7,994 bases of DNA from positions 1 to 7,994 of the forward strand of contig DHQX01000028.1 in the NCBI GenBank assembly GCA_002411105.1. Direction: 5' to 3'. A model generated the notes under the pieces. The model was not told the origin of the DNA and made no database searches. It was given only the letters and a program-made list of their open reading frames with translations. Of this stretch, positions 1 to 6,697 are shown one piece after another. The stretch is from Christensenella sp. UBA5327. Its GTDB lineage: Bacteria > Bacillota > Clostridia > Christensenellales > Aristaeellaceae. Within the stretch, counting starts at the first letter, position 1. Each line of letters opens with the position of its first letter. The translations under genes were made by a program, and so were the position numbers.

Positions 1-112
1 GAAGTTACTTTGTGAATTTACGCATGGATACGCCATTGTTGTTGTTTCTTGTGCTTGTCTGAACGCCCTGCAAGCGACGGGAATGTCTGTTCTGTTTTTG
101 TCGCCCGCGCTA

Positions 113-141
113 TTGTGAGGGGCGCCGGGTTTTGCTATACT
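113..141 (+). promoter_or_regulatory. SigA-type extended -10 promoter of the mrfA operon
   Basis: A -35-like TTGTGA lies at 113-118, followed by a 17-bp spacer and the -10 TATACT at 136-141. A TG dinucleotide one base upstream of the -10 (133-134) gives an extended -10. Transcription would start near 148, leaving a leader of about 18 nt that holds little more than the ribosome binding site. No LexA/DinR-type GAAC-N4-GTTC box overlaps it, so SOS control is not indicated. This is the only convincing promoter seen on this strand and probably drives at least the first three genes. Confidence 0.72.
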
Positions 142-152
142 GACAATCAAAG

Positions 153-159
153 AAGGAGG
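153..159 (+). promoter_or_regulatory. Ribosome binding site fixing the mrfA start
   Basis: AAGGAGG sits 6 nt before the ATG at 166. The reading frame stays open upstream to a TTG at 49, but that start has no Shine-Dalgarno sequence. It would also lie upstream of the predicted transcription start near 148. The ATG at 166 is therefore chosen. Confidence 0.85.
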
Positions 160-165
160 CTGCCC

Positions 166-2445
166 ATGAACCTTGAACAGCTGCTGGATCAGCTTAAAAA
201 CGACGAGGGCTTCATGTCCTGCGTCACCAACTGGCAGGAGAGCCCCACCAGGCCAGCGCGCTATGCCCCCTGGCCGGAGGGCATCCACCCCAGGGTGCTG
301 GAAGCGGTCGCCAAAGAGGGGATCACAAAGCCCTACACCCACCAGGCCCAGGCCATCACCCTGGCCGGTCAGGGAAAGGACCTGTGCGTGGTGACCCCCA
401 CGGCCTCGGGCAAAACGCTGTGCTATAACGCGCCCATCCTCAACGCCATCATGGCCAATCAGGACACCCGGGCGCTTTACCTCTTCCCCACCAAGGCCCT
501 CTCCCAGGATCAGGTGGCGGCACTGTATCAGCTCATCACCGCCATGGATGTGGACATTAAAACCTACACCTATGACGGGGATACCCCCGCCGCCGCCAGA
601 AAAGCCATCCGCCAGGCGGGCCACGTGGTGGTGACCAATCCGGACATGCTGCACTCCAACATCCTCCCCCACCACACCAAGTGGGTGAAGCTGTTTGAAA
701 ACCTTCGCTTCATCGTCATCGACGAGATTCACAGCTACCGGGGCATCTTTGGCGCCAATTTGGCCAATGTCTTAAGGCGGCTGCTTCGCCTGTGCGCCTT
801 TTACGGCAGCCACCCCCAGTTTATCCTGTGCAGCGCCACCATCAAAAACCCGGGGGAGCTGGCGGAAAAGCTGATTGGAAGGCCGGTTGCGGTGGTGGAT
901 GACAACGGCGCGCCCTCAGGCGTCAAGCACGTGATCTTCTACAACCCCCCGGTGGTCAACCGGCAGCTGGGCATCCGCAAAAGCGCCCTCAGCCAGACCA
1001 GATACCTGGCGGAACGGCTGCTGAAGAACCGCATCCCCACCATCGTCTTTGCCAAAAGCCGGGTGCAGGTGGAGGTGCTGACCAAGTTTTTAAAGCAGCT
1101 CAGGGCAGACCCCCTGGGCCAGTCCGGCACCGTGCGGGGCTACCGGGGCGGTTATCTGCCCCGGGAACGGCGGGAGATTGAAAAGGGCCTCAGAAGCGGC
1201 ACGGTTGACATGGTGGTCACCACCAACGCCCTGGAACTGGGGATAGACATCGGCTCGCTGGATGCCTGTTTGCTGTGCGCCTACCCCGGCACCATAGCCA
1301 GCACCTGGCAGCAGGCCGGGCGCGCCGGCAGGCGCAACACCGCCTCCCTCACCATCCTGGTGGCCAGCTCCGCCCCCATCGACCAATACATCATCAGCCA
1401 TCCGGAGTATTTCTTCGCCCAGTCGCCCGAAAACGCCCTCACCAACCCGGACAACCTCTATGTGCTTTTAAGCCACTTCAAATGCGCCGCCTATGAGCTG
1501 CCTTTTAAAGAAGGGGAACATTTTGGCAACGCCCCGGGGACAGACAGCCTGCTTGCCTACCTTGAGGAAGCGCAGGTATTAAGATTGGTGGAGGACACCT
1601 ATTACTGGGCGGCGGAGGATTTTCCGGCCAGCGAAATCAGCCTGAGAACCGCGATGACTGAGAACTTCCTCATCATGGACATCACCGACCCTGCCCATGT
1701 GCGCATGGTGGGAGAGATGGACCGCTTCACCGTGCCCATGCTGCTGCATGAAAACGCCATCTACCTGCACGAGGGCGTGCAGTACCAGGTGGAAACCCTG
1801 GATTTTGATGCCTGCAAGGCCTTTATCAGGCGCGTGGAGGTGGACTATTACACCGATGCTGACCTGAACATCAGCCTGAGCCTGCTGGACATCGATGAAA
1901 AGGCCGACCATGCCGCCCGCGGGGAGGTGAAGGTGACCGCACTGGTCAAAATCTTTAAGAAAATGTCCTTTGACACCGGGGAATCCCTGGGCTATGGCCC
2001 GGTCAGGCTGCCTGAAACGGACATGCACACCAGCGCCATGTGGCTCACCCTGCCTCAGGAGGTGGCCGACAAATACGGCAAGGACAGCCTGCAAAACGGC
2101 ATGCTGGGCATCTCAAACCTGATGCGCATCGTGGCCCCGCTTTACCTCATGTGCTCTCCCCAGGACCTGGCAGTCAGCTATCAGGTGAAAAGCCCGTTTA
2201 CAGACCTGCCCACGCTGATCCTCTATGACAACTGTCCCGGGGGCATCGGGCTTTCTGAAAAAGCCTTTCTGATGCGCCGCACCCTGGTGCACCATGCCCG
2301 GCAAATCGTCACAGCCTGCGGCTGTGAGGCCGGATGCCCCTCCTGCGCAGGGCCGGTCAACGAAATCGGCAGCGACGGCAAAAAGAGCGCCATCAGGCTA
2401 TTAAGCGACCTGGAGGCGCTGCTCGCCTCCGCGCCGGAGGTGTAG
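166..2445 (+). CDS. mrfA: MrfA/YprA-like DEAD/DEAH-box DNA helicase with DUF1998 domain
   Basis: Superfamily 2 helicase of 759 aa, close to the length of Bacillus subtilis MrfA (YprA), a 3'-5' DNA helicase that acts with the exonuclease MrfB in repair of mitomycin C damage. Visible motifs are YTHQ (57-60, Q-motif-like), TPTASGKT (77-84, Walker A), DEIH (186-189, Walker B), SAT (223-225), TTNALELGIDIG (352-363) and QQAGRAGRR (382-390, motif VI with arginine finger). The C-terminal third carries the DUF1998 signature: the YDNCPGGIGL stretch (687-696) and a four-cysteine cluster C718, C720, C724 and C727, expected to bind metal. No signal peptide or membrane segment is seen, so it should act in the cytoplasm on DNA. 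It is the first gene of the operon, 2 nt ahead of the methyltransferase gene. No mrfB-like exonuclease follows in this window. Family assignment is firm; the exact repair role is inferred by homology. Confidence 0.93.
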   Translation: MNLEQLLDQLKNDEGFMSCVTNWQESPTRPARYAPWPEGIHPRVLEAVAKEGITKPYTHQAQAITLAGQGKDLCVVTPTASGKTLCYNAPILNAIMANQDTRALYLFPTKALSQDQVAALYQLITAMDVDIKTYTYDGDTPAAARKAIRQAGHVVVTNPDMLHSNILPHHTKWVKLFENLRFIVIDEIHSYRGIFGANLANVLRRLLRLCAFYGSHPQFILCSATIKNPGELAEKLIGRPVAVVDDNGAPSGVKHVIFYNPPVVNRQLGIRKSALSQTRYLAERLLKNRIPTIVFAKSRVQVEVLTKFLKQLRADPLGQSGTVRGYRGGYLPRERREIEKGLRSGTVDMVVTTNALELGIDIGSLDACLLCAYPGTIASTWQQAGRAGRRNTASLTILVASSAPIDQYIISHPEYFFAQSPENALTNPDNLYVLLSHFKCAAYELPFKEGEHFGNAPGTDSLLAYLEEAQVLRLVEDTYYWAAEDFPASEISLRTAMTENFLIMDITDPAHVRMVGEMDRFTVPMLLHENAIYLHEGVQYQVETLDFDACKAFIRRVEVDYYTDADLNISLSLLDIDEKADHAARGEVKVTALVKIFKKMSFDTGESLGYGPVRLPETDMHTSAMWLTLPQEVADKYGKDSLQNGMLGISNLMRIVAPLYLMCSPQDLAVSYQVKSPFTDLPTLILYDNCPGGIGLSEKAFLMRRTLVHHARQIVTACGCEAGCPSCAGPVNEIGSDGKKSAIRLLSDLEALLASAPEV

Positions 2446-2447
2446 GG

Positions 2448-3185
2448 ATGCCACCCCTTGAGCCCTATAAACAGATGCTTGACTACACCTATGCTCTGGG
2501 CTTATATCCAGCGCTTGAAGCGCTGACCCATGCGCCGGGGCGGGTGCGCCGGGTGCTGCTTAGCACAAACCTGCATGATGACCAGGCCTTGCATAAGCTT
2601 CAGGCGCTTTGCGAAAAACACCATATCCGCACGGAAACAGCCGACCGCCTGCTCAGGCGGGTCTCCGGCAAGGAGAACTGCTTTGCGGCAGCAGTGGTGA
2701 CAAAAGAAGGGGACGCACCCAGGGCAAACGCCCCGCGCCACCTGGTGCTCCATCAGCCCTCTGACGCAGGCAACGCCGGCACCATCCTACGCACCGCCCT
2801 GGGCTTTGGTTTTCAGGATATCGCCATCATCCCCCCAGCGGTTGACATCTATGACCCCCGGGTCATCCGCGCCAGCATGGGGGCGCTGTTTTCCTTGCGC
2901 ATAGGCTTTTTTAACAGCATGGAAAGCTACCTCGCCCGGTATCCCGGCCGCCACCTGTTTCTGTTTATGCTGGAGGGTGCCATGCCGCTGGCTGAGGCTG
3001 CCAGATCAACAGACGAAAACGCCCTCAGCCTGGTCTTTGGCAACGAGGGCAGCGGCTTGCCGCCCGCATTTGCCGGCTTTGGCACCGCAGTGCGCATTGA
3101 GCAGGGGTCCGCCATTGACTCCCTCAACCTGGCAGTCGCCGCGGGCATCGGGATGCATGCTTTCAGAAGGATAGAAGGGAGGTAA
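2448..3185 (+). CDS. TrmH/SpoU-family RNA 2'-O-ribose methyltransferase
   Basis: SPOUT-fold, S-adenosylmethionine-dependent methyltransferase of 245 aa, predicted to methylate a ribose 2'-OH in rRNA or tRNA; the target nucleotide cannot be read from sequence. The N-terminal ~90 residues resemble the small L30e-like substrate-binding domain and end in SGKENCFAAAVV (73-84). The catalytic domain shows motif 1 (N109-x-GTILRTA with R115), motif 2 (LVFGNEGSGL, 195-204, with N199 and E200) and motif 3 (IDSLNLAVA, 223-231, with S225 and N227), which form the trefoil knot and SAM pocket. All key residues are present. The ATG at 2448 is preferred over an upstream in-frame ATG at 2334 because GGAGG at 2436-2440 lies 7 nt before it and the extra residues are just helicase sequence read in another frame. 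The ribosome binding site lies inside the helicase 3' end, suggesting translational coupling. Confidence 0.9.
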   Translation: MPPLEPYKQMLDYTYALGLYPALEALTHAPGRVRRVLLSTNLHDDQALHKLQALCEKHHIRTETADRLLRRVSGKENCFAAAVVTKEGDAPRANAPRHLVLHQPSDAGNAGTILRTALGFGFQDIAIIPPAVDIYDPRVIRASMGALFSLRIGFFNSMESYLARYPGRHLFLFMLEGAMPLAEAARSTDENALSLVFGNEGSGLPPAFAGFGTAVRIEQGSAIDSLNLAVAAGIGMHAFRRIEGR

Positions 3186-3189
3186 GCTC

Positions 3190-4209
3190 ATGCCGCTAAG
3201 CATCGTTCGCCATGACATCACCACAATGAAGGTAAACGCCATTGTGAACGCCGCCAATACGCGGCTTCAGATGGGCGGCGGCGTCTGCGGCGCCATCTTC
3301 AAGGCCGCTGGCGCTGACAAGCTGCAGGCCGCCTGTGACAAGCTCTCCCCCATCAAAACCGGGGATGCGGTGGTCACCCCGGGCTTCCGTCTGCCGGCCA
3401 GGTTCATCATCCACACCGCCGGCCCCGTCTATCAGGGCGGCCAAAGCGGCGAGGAGGAACTGCTGCGCGCCTGCTACAGGAACAGCCTGCGCCTGGCGCT
3501 GATAAACAATTGCAAGAGCATCGCTTTTCCCCTGATCTCAAGCGGCATCTACGGCTACCCCAAAAGTGAGGCCCTAGGCGTGGCAACAGCCGAAATCCTG
3601 GCATTTCTCAACAAGCATGATATGGAGATCTACCAGGTCGTGTTTGATAAGGAGGCTTTTGCCGCCAGCCAGAAGCTGCTCAGCGATGTCAAAAGCTATG
3701 TTGATGCGCATTATGTGGATTTGCAGCTGCATTTCCCGCGGCGGCAGCTGCTGGAGGTTGAGGCGCAGGCCCTTGAGGAGGCTGACTTCCCAAGGCACTA
3801 TGCCCCGGCTGCCAAGGCGCGGGATGAGGCTGCCCCCTCCTACGGGCTCGAGGATCTGGTGGGGCGGCTGGATGAGCCCTTTTCTCAGACCCTTCTGCGC
3901 CTGATTGACGCCAAGGGCATGGACGATGTTTCGGTTTACAAGCGCGCCAACCTGAGCCGCAAACTGTTCTCCAAAATCCGAATCGGCAAGGGCTACACCC
4001 CCAGCAAACGCACCGCCATCGCCTTGGCCATAGCGCTTGAGCTGACCCTGGACGAAACCCAGGATCTGCTGCAGCGGGCGGGCTATGCCCTCTCCAGAAG
4101 CCAAAAGCTCGACGTGATTGTGGAATACTTCATCCTTGAGCGAGACTATAATATTTTCCGGATCAATGAGGTGCTGTTTGAGTATGATCAGCCCTTGCTG
4201 GGCGGGTGA
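3190..4209 (+). CDS. Macro-domain protein with XRE-like helix-turn-helix C-terminal region
   Basis: Protein of 339 aa in two parts. Residues ~1-165 are a macro domain, a fold that binds ADP-ribose and in many members hydrolyses ADP-ribose esters or O-acetyl-ADP-ribose. It shows the DIT start (D9), NAAN (20-23), the glycine loop GGGVCGAI (29-36) and the second phosphate loop SSGIYGYP (117-124). The Asp of the GGGVDGAI loop, important for hydrolysis in MacroD-type enzymes, is Cys33 here, so activity may be altered or reduced to binding. A linker with mixed charge (~165-220) leads to a helical region (~228-335) whose pattern (VYKRANLSRKLFSKIR, then PSKRTAIALAIALEL and DLLQRAGYALS) resembles an XRE-type helix-turn-helix, suggesting nucleic-acid binding or self-regulation. 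AAGGGAGG at 3175-3182 is placed 7 nt before the ATG, 4 nt after the preceding stop. Macro call firm; XRE call by pattern only. Confidence 0.9.
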   Translation: MPLSIVRHDITTMKVNAIVNAANTRLQMGGGVCGAIFKAAGADKLQAACDKLSPIKTGDAVVTPGFRLPARFIIHTAGPVYQGGQSGEEELLRACYRNSLRLALINNCKSIAFPLISSGIYGYPKSEALGVATAEILAFLNKHDMEIYQVVFDKEAFAASQKLLSDVKSYVDAHYVDLQLHFPRRQLLEVEAQALEEADFPRHYAPAAKARDEAAPSYGLEDLVGRLDEPFSQTLLRLIDAKGMDDVSVYKRANLSRKLFSKIRIGKGYTPSKRTAIALAIALELTLDETQDLLQRAGYALSRSQKLDVIVEYFILERDYNIFRINEVLFEYDQPLLGG

Positions 4210-4214
4210 TATTT

Positions 4215-4231
4215 GTCGCTTTTAAAGCGAC
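4215..4231. repeat. 17-bp palindrome between the macro and vWA genes
   Basis: GTCGCTTTTAAAGCGAC is a perfect inverted repeat of 8-bp arms around a single central T. As RNA it would fold into a 6-bp stem with a TTTAA loop. On the + strand it is followed by CCCTTTCTC, a poor U-tract, and on the other strand by no U-tract. It is therefore at best a weak or attenuating terminator. As DNA its symmetry suits a dimeric regulator, so an operator for the vWA gene is an equal possibility. Confidence 0.5.
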
Positions 4232-4276
4232 CCCTTTCTCAGCCGTGTCCAGTATCCTTTAGCCATCACAAAGCTC

Positions 4277-4283
4277 AAGGAGG
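4277..4283 (+). promoter_or_regulatory. Ribosome binding site fixing the vWA gene start
   Basis: AAGGAGG lies 8 nt before the ATG at 4292 but only 2 nt before another in-frame ATG at 4286. The spacing favours 4292 as the true start, which removes two residues (Met-Thr). Confidence 0.8.
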
Positions 4284-4291
4284 ACATGACA

Positions 4292-4942
4292 ATGAAAAAG
4301 GGACTGACGGAACTGGTGATGATCCTGGACAAGAGCGGCTCCATGGCGGGCCTGGAAGATGACACCATCGGCGGATACAACGCCATGCTGGAAAAGCAAA
4401 AGAAGCTTGAGGGCAAATGCTACCTCACCACCGTGCTTTTTGACAGCCACCCCACCCTGCTCCACGACCGCACCAGCCTCAAGGCGGTCGGCCCCATCAC
4501 CCGCAAGGAGTTCCAGGTGGGCGGCTGCACAGCACTGCTTGACGCCATTGGCCTGAGCATCCAGAAAATCGGCAACGCCCAGAAGCATACCCATGAAAGC
4601 TACCGGGCGGAAAAGGTGATCTTTGTCATCATCACCGATGGCGCTGAAAACGCCAGCCGCGCGTTTGACCAGAAGAAAATCAAAAAAATGATTGAGAGAC
4701 AAAAAGAGCGCTACCAGTGGGAGTTCATCTTCCTGGGCGCCAACATCGACGCGGTTGAAACCGCCAGCCATTTTGGCATCGCTGCCAACCGCGCCCAAAA
4801 CTATCACGCCGACAGCCTGGGGGTTGAAGTGAACTTCCGCGCCATGAGCAGCGCCGTCTCCTCCTTCAGGCAAGTCAACCGCCTCCCGGTGGACTGGAAC
4901 CAGGAGATCCAGCGGGATTATCAGCAGCGCAGCAAAGGTTAA
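4292..4942 (+). CDS. Small vWA-domain protein with intact MIDAS metal site
   Basis: Single-domain von Willebrand factor type A protein of 216 aa. Such domains bind a divalent metal and usually mediate protein-protein contacts, often as adaptors for ATPases or stress-response complexes. The metal-ion-dependent adhesion site is complete: D13-x-S15-x-S17 in the first strand (LDKSGSMAG), T80 in GGCTALLDAI, and D116 in IITDGAEN. The later strand FIFLGANIDAVETA (145-158) fits the Rossmann-like fold of bacterial intracellular vWA proteins, including those related to TerY. No signal peptide or transmembrane helix is seen, so a cytoplasmic protein is expected. It lies 82 nt after the macro gene on the same strand and may be read from the upstream promoter or from its own, which I could not identify. 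Its stop codon overlaps that of the convergent rsmG. The partner and function are unknown. Confidence 0.88.
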   Translation: MKKGLTELVMILDKSGSMAGLEDDTIGGYNAMLEKQKKLEGKCYLTTVLFDSHPTLLHDRTSLKAVGPITRKEFQVGGCTALLDAIGLSIQKIGNAQKHTHESYRAEKVIFVIITDGAENASRAFDQKKIKKMIERQKERYQWEFIFLGANIDAVETASHFGIAANRAQNYHADSLGVEVNFRAMSSAVSSFRQVNRLPVDWNQEIQRDYQQRSKG

Positions 4943-5631
4943 GCCAGTGGCTTCCTCCCCGGCGTGCCCGCCTTGCGCGGGTACTGCCGCGGCGTGGCGG
5001 CCACCTTGTCCAGCACCTGGATATAGTGGCTGCGGCCGGGGATGTTCAGGTCAATCAGCTCCCCCATCCTGCCGCCCAATATTTGGCTGGCCATCTGCCC
5101 GGCCGGGGTCTCCTCATGCACCGCGGGGCCTTTCCAGCACAAGGCACGCCCCCCCACCCTCACAAAGGGCAGGAGGTATTCCGCCAATACCGGCAGCCCA
5201 GCAACCGCCCGGGCCAGGGCCAGATCAAACTGCTCCCTCAAAGGCCCCTGGCCCTTTTCCTCCGCCCGGCCTGTTACCACCGTCACGTTGGGCAGCGCCA
5301 GCAGCGTGACCGCCTCATGGAGGAAATCACAGCGCTTCTGCATGCTCTCAAGCAGCGTCACCTTCATGTCCTCCCGGGCGATGGCAAGGGGCAGCCCGGG
5401 GAAGCCCGCGCCGCTGCCCACGTCAATCACCCGGCAGCCTGGCGGGAAGAGCTCCCATTTGAGCGGCAGCAGGGAATCCGCATAGTGGCGCACAGGCATA
5501 TCCGCCTCGGGCACATTGGTCAAGTCCATCTGCCGGTTTTTTTCAAGCAGAAAGGCCTGAAAACGCACCATCTTCTCCCAGGCTCCCTCATCAAGGGTCA
5601 GCCCAAAGGGCTCAAGGCTCTGCTTTAACAC
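4939..5631 (-). CDS. rsmG: 16S rRNA (guanine-N7)-methyltransferase RsmG (GidB)
   Basis: Rossmann-fold SAM-dependent enzyme of 230 aa that makes m7G in the 530 loop of 16S rRNA (G527 in E. coli numbering); loss of RsmG is known to give low-level streptomycin resistance in several bacteria. Visible signatures are MDLTNV (35-40), RHYADSLLP (48-56), the SAM loop IDVGSGAGFPGLPLAI (69-84), LLESMQKRCDFL (93-104), RAE (122-124), ARAVAGLPVLAEYLLP (140-155) and the typical tail TPRQYPRKAGTPGRKPL (213-229). Length matches the family. The start is GTG at 5631: the N-terminus aligns with the family pattern, and a GGGAGGGAGGG tract (5639-5649) lies about 7-8 nt upstream. The gene starts 20 nt inside the end of holA, so translation is probably coupled. 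The location downstream of holA rather than beside mnmG is unusual. Confidence 0.96.
   Translation of the reverse strand: MLKQSLEPFGLTLDEGAWEKMVRFQAFLLEKNRQMDLTNVPEADMPVRHYADSLLPLKWELFPPGCRVIDVGSGAGFPGLPLAIAREDMKVTLLESMQKRCDFLHEAVTLLALPNVTVVTGRAEEKGQGPLREQFDLALARAVAGLPVLAEYLLPFVRVGGRALCWKGPAVHEETPAGQMASQILGGRMGELIDLNIPGRSHYIQVLDKVAATPRQYPRKAGTPGRKPLA
4964..4984. other. GC-rich hairpin inside the rsmG 3' end, near the convergence point
   Basis: An 8-bp stem (4964-4971 paired with 4977-4984, one G-T pair) closes a 5-nt CTTGC loop, starting 22 nt past the vWA stop. It lacks a T-run on either side, so it is not a canonical intrinsic terminator. It might slow polymerase or protect the 3' end of the rightward transcript. 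It could equally be a by-product of the conserved RsmG tail it encodes. Confidence 0.3.
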
Positions 5632-6697
5632 GGTGTGGCCCTCCCTCCCGCTGCAATACCAACAGCTTCAGAATCAGCTGCTCCAAAGAGCCCTCCTCGC
5701 TGATCTGCCCGCTTTTGATCAGATACTCCTGGTTGACGCACTGCATGTACGCATCTTCAAGCACCAGAGCACTCTGGCGCTGCACCATCTCCCCCATGCG
5801 GCGCGCCACAAAGGGCGGGACGCCCAGCCGGGAGGCGATGGCGCTTTGCCCCTGCCCGTCTTCCAGCATGATCTTGGCAAACAGCAGCTGCCGGTACTGG
5901 CGCTGCAGGAGGGATAACAGCATGAGGCGCCGTTCCCCCGCCTGCAGCATCTCCCCCATCAGGCTCAGGGCCTGGGCAGCCTTGCCACCCGCCACCCGGT
6001 CTGCCAGGTCAAAGATGCGGTATTCAGCGCTTTTGGTCACCGCTGCTTCCACATCCGCCTCCGTCACCTCCTCCCGATCCCCGGCGTGGGCCGCCAGCTT
6101 GCCAACCTCACTTTGAAGCACCAGCATTTCATCCCCGCAGGCAAACAGCAGCTGCTCCGCCGTGCCCCGGTCGATCTGCTTGCCATAGGCCTTCAGCTCC
6201 CGGGCGATCCACTTGATGAGCTTGGCCCTGTCCAGCTTTTCAAAGGAAACCTGGCCGCCCATGTCCCTGATCTTCCTGATCAGCCTTTTTCCGCCGCCGG
6301 CCTGCCCGCGCACATAGAACACCAGGCAGATGTATGCCGGCAGCCGGTCCAGATACTCCTCAATATCCCCGCCCGAGGGCTTGCGCTTGGCCGGCTTCTC
6401 CGCCTCCTCCCCTTCCTCCGCATCAGTTTTGGACGCGCGGGTGAGAAGGGAGGACTCCTTCACAATCACCAGCCGGCGCTCCGCAAAGGCCGGTAGCGTC
6501 TCGCAGGCGGCGATGAGGGCATCGGGTTTGGGGTCCACGAGGATATTCTCGTTCATCGCGGCCATCTGCGGATCCACCACTTTTTCCCGCAGGGCTTTGA
6601 GCGCGCTCTCCTTGGTGTACTCTTCCTCCCCCTCAAAAAGATACAGCTGGCGGACTTTCCCCTGCTTCAGCTCCTGAAAAAATGCGTCATAGTCCAT
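5612..6697 (-). CDS. holA: DNA polymerase III delta subunit (clamp loader)
   Basis: The delta subunit opens the beta sliding clamp within the DnaX-delta-delta' clamp loader of the replisome. The 361-aa product has the usual length and layout: an N-terminal domain starting QLYLFEGEEEY (17-27), the VDPKPDALIAACETLPAFAERRLVIVKE stretch typical of the family in two parts (54-66 and 67-81), the middle helical lid domain (LIKWIARELKAYGKQI, 160-175; EVGKLAAHAG, 197-206), and the C-terminal collar domain (IFDLADRVAGGKAAQAL, 228-244; LLSLLQRQYRQLLFAK, 260-275). No Walker A is present, as expected since delta does not bind ATP. Residues ~88-110 are an acidic then basic low-complexity insert (GEEAEKPAKRKPSGG). 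The ATG at 6697 is preceded by AAGGAGG (6706-6712) with 8-nt spacing. It overlaps the comEC 3' end by 11 nt and rsmG by 20 nt, so the three genes form one operon. Confidence 0.95.
   Translation of the reverse strand: MDYDAFFQELKQGKVRQLYLFEGEEEYTKESALKALREKVVDPQMAAMNENILVDPKPDALIAACETLPAFAERRLVIVKESSLLTRASKTDAEEGEEAEKPAKRKPSGGDIEEYLDRLPAYICLVFYVRGQAGGGKRLIRKIRDMGGQVSFEKLDRAKLIKWIARELKAYGKQIDRGTAEQLLFACGDEMLVLQSEVGKLAAHAGDREEVTEADVEAAVTKSAEYRIFDLADRVAGGKAAQALSLMGEMLQAGERRLMLLSLLQRQYRQLLFAKIMLEDGQGQSAIASRLGVPPFVARRMGEMVQRQSALVLEDAYMQCVNQEYLIKSGQISEEGSLEQLILKLLVLQREGGPHRVKAEP

Noticed and set aside
1..36. Possible 5' end of a divergent gene on the minus strand (ATG at 36, 12 open codons to the window edge)
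   Set aside because: There is no Shine-Dalgarno sequence and no recognisable promoter upstream, and 12 codons are too few to judge.
61..104. Possible terminator of an upstream gene (T-run at 95-99, GCGAC/GTCGC arms)
   Set aside because: The arms pair over only 5 bp around a loop of about 21 nt and no stable stem directly precedes the T-run.
49..165. 39-residue N-terminal extension of the helicase from a TTG codon at 49
   Set aside because: It has no ribosome binding site, precedes the predicted transcription start, and the ATG at 166 has an ideal AAGGAGG with 6-nt spacing and matches the family N-terminus.
61..165. LexA/DinR SOS operator upstream of mrfA
   Set aside because: GAAC occurs at 61-64 but there is no GTTC at the required 4-nt spacing.
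1579..2094. Long minus-strand open frame (171 codons) opposite the helicase
   Set aside because: It is a by-product of GC-rich codon use in the helicase; it has no recognisable domain and has many His/Gln/Gly typical of antisense frames.
3574..4104. Minus-strand open frame (176 codons) opposite the macro-domain gene
   Set aside because: It is fully covered by a gene with clear conserved motifs on the other strand, and its product shows no domain.
4232..4276. Separate promoter for the vWA gene (TATCCT at 4253-4258)
   Set aside because: No -35-like element stands at 16-18 bp; the only candidate, TTTCTC, is 12 bp away.
4259..4873. Minus-strand open frame (204 codons) opposite the vWA gene
   Set aside because: The plus strand encodes a complete vWA fold with an intact MIDAS; the antisense product has no recognisable motif.
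5026..5628. Plus-strand open frame (200 codons) opposite rsmG
   Set aside because: The minus strand carries unmistakable RsmG motifs; the shadow frame is rich in His, Gln and Pro with no domain.
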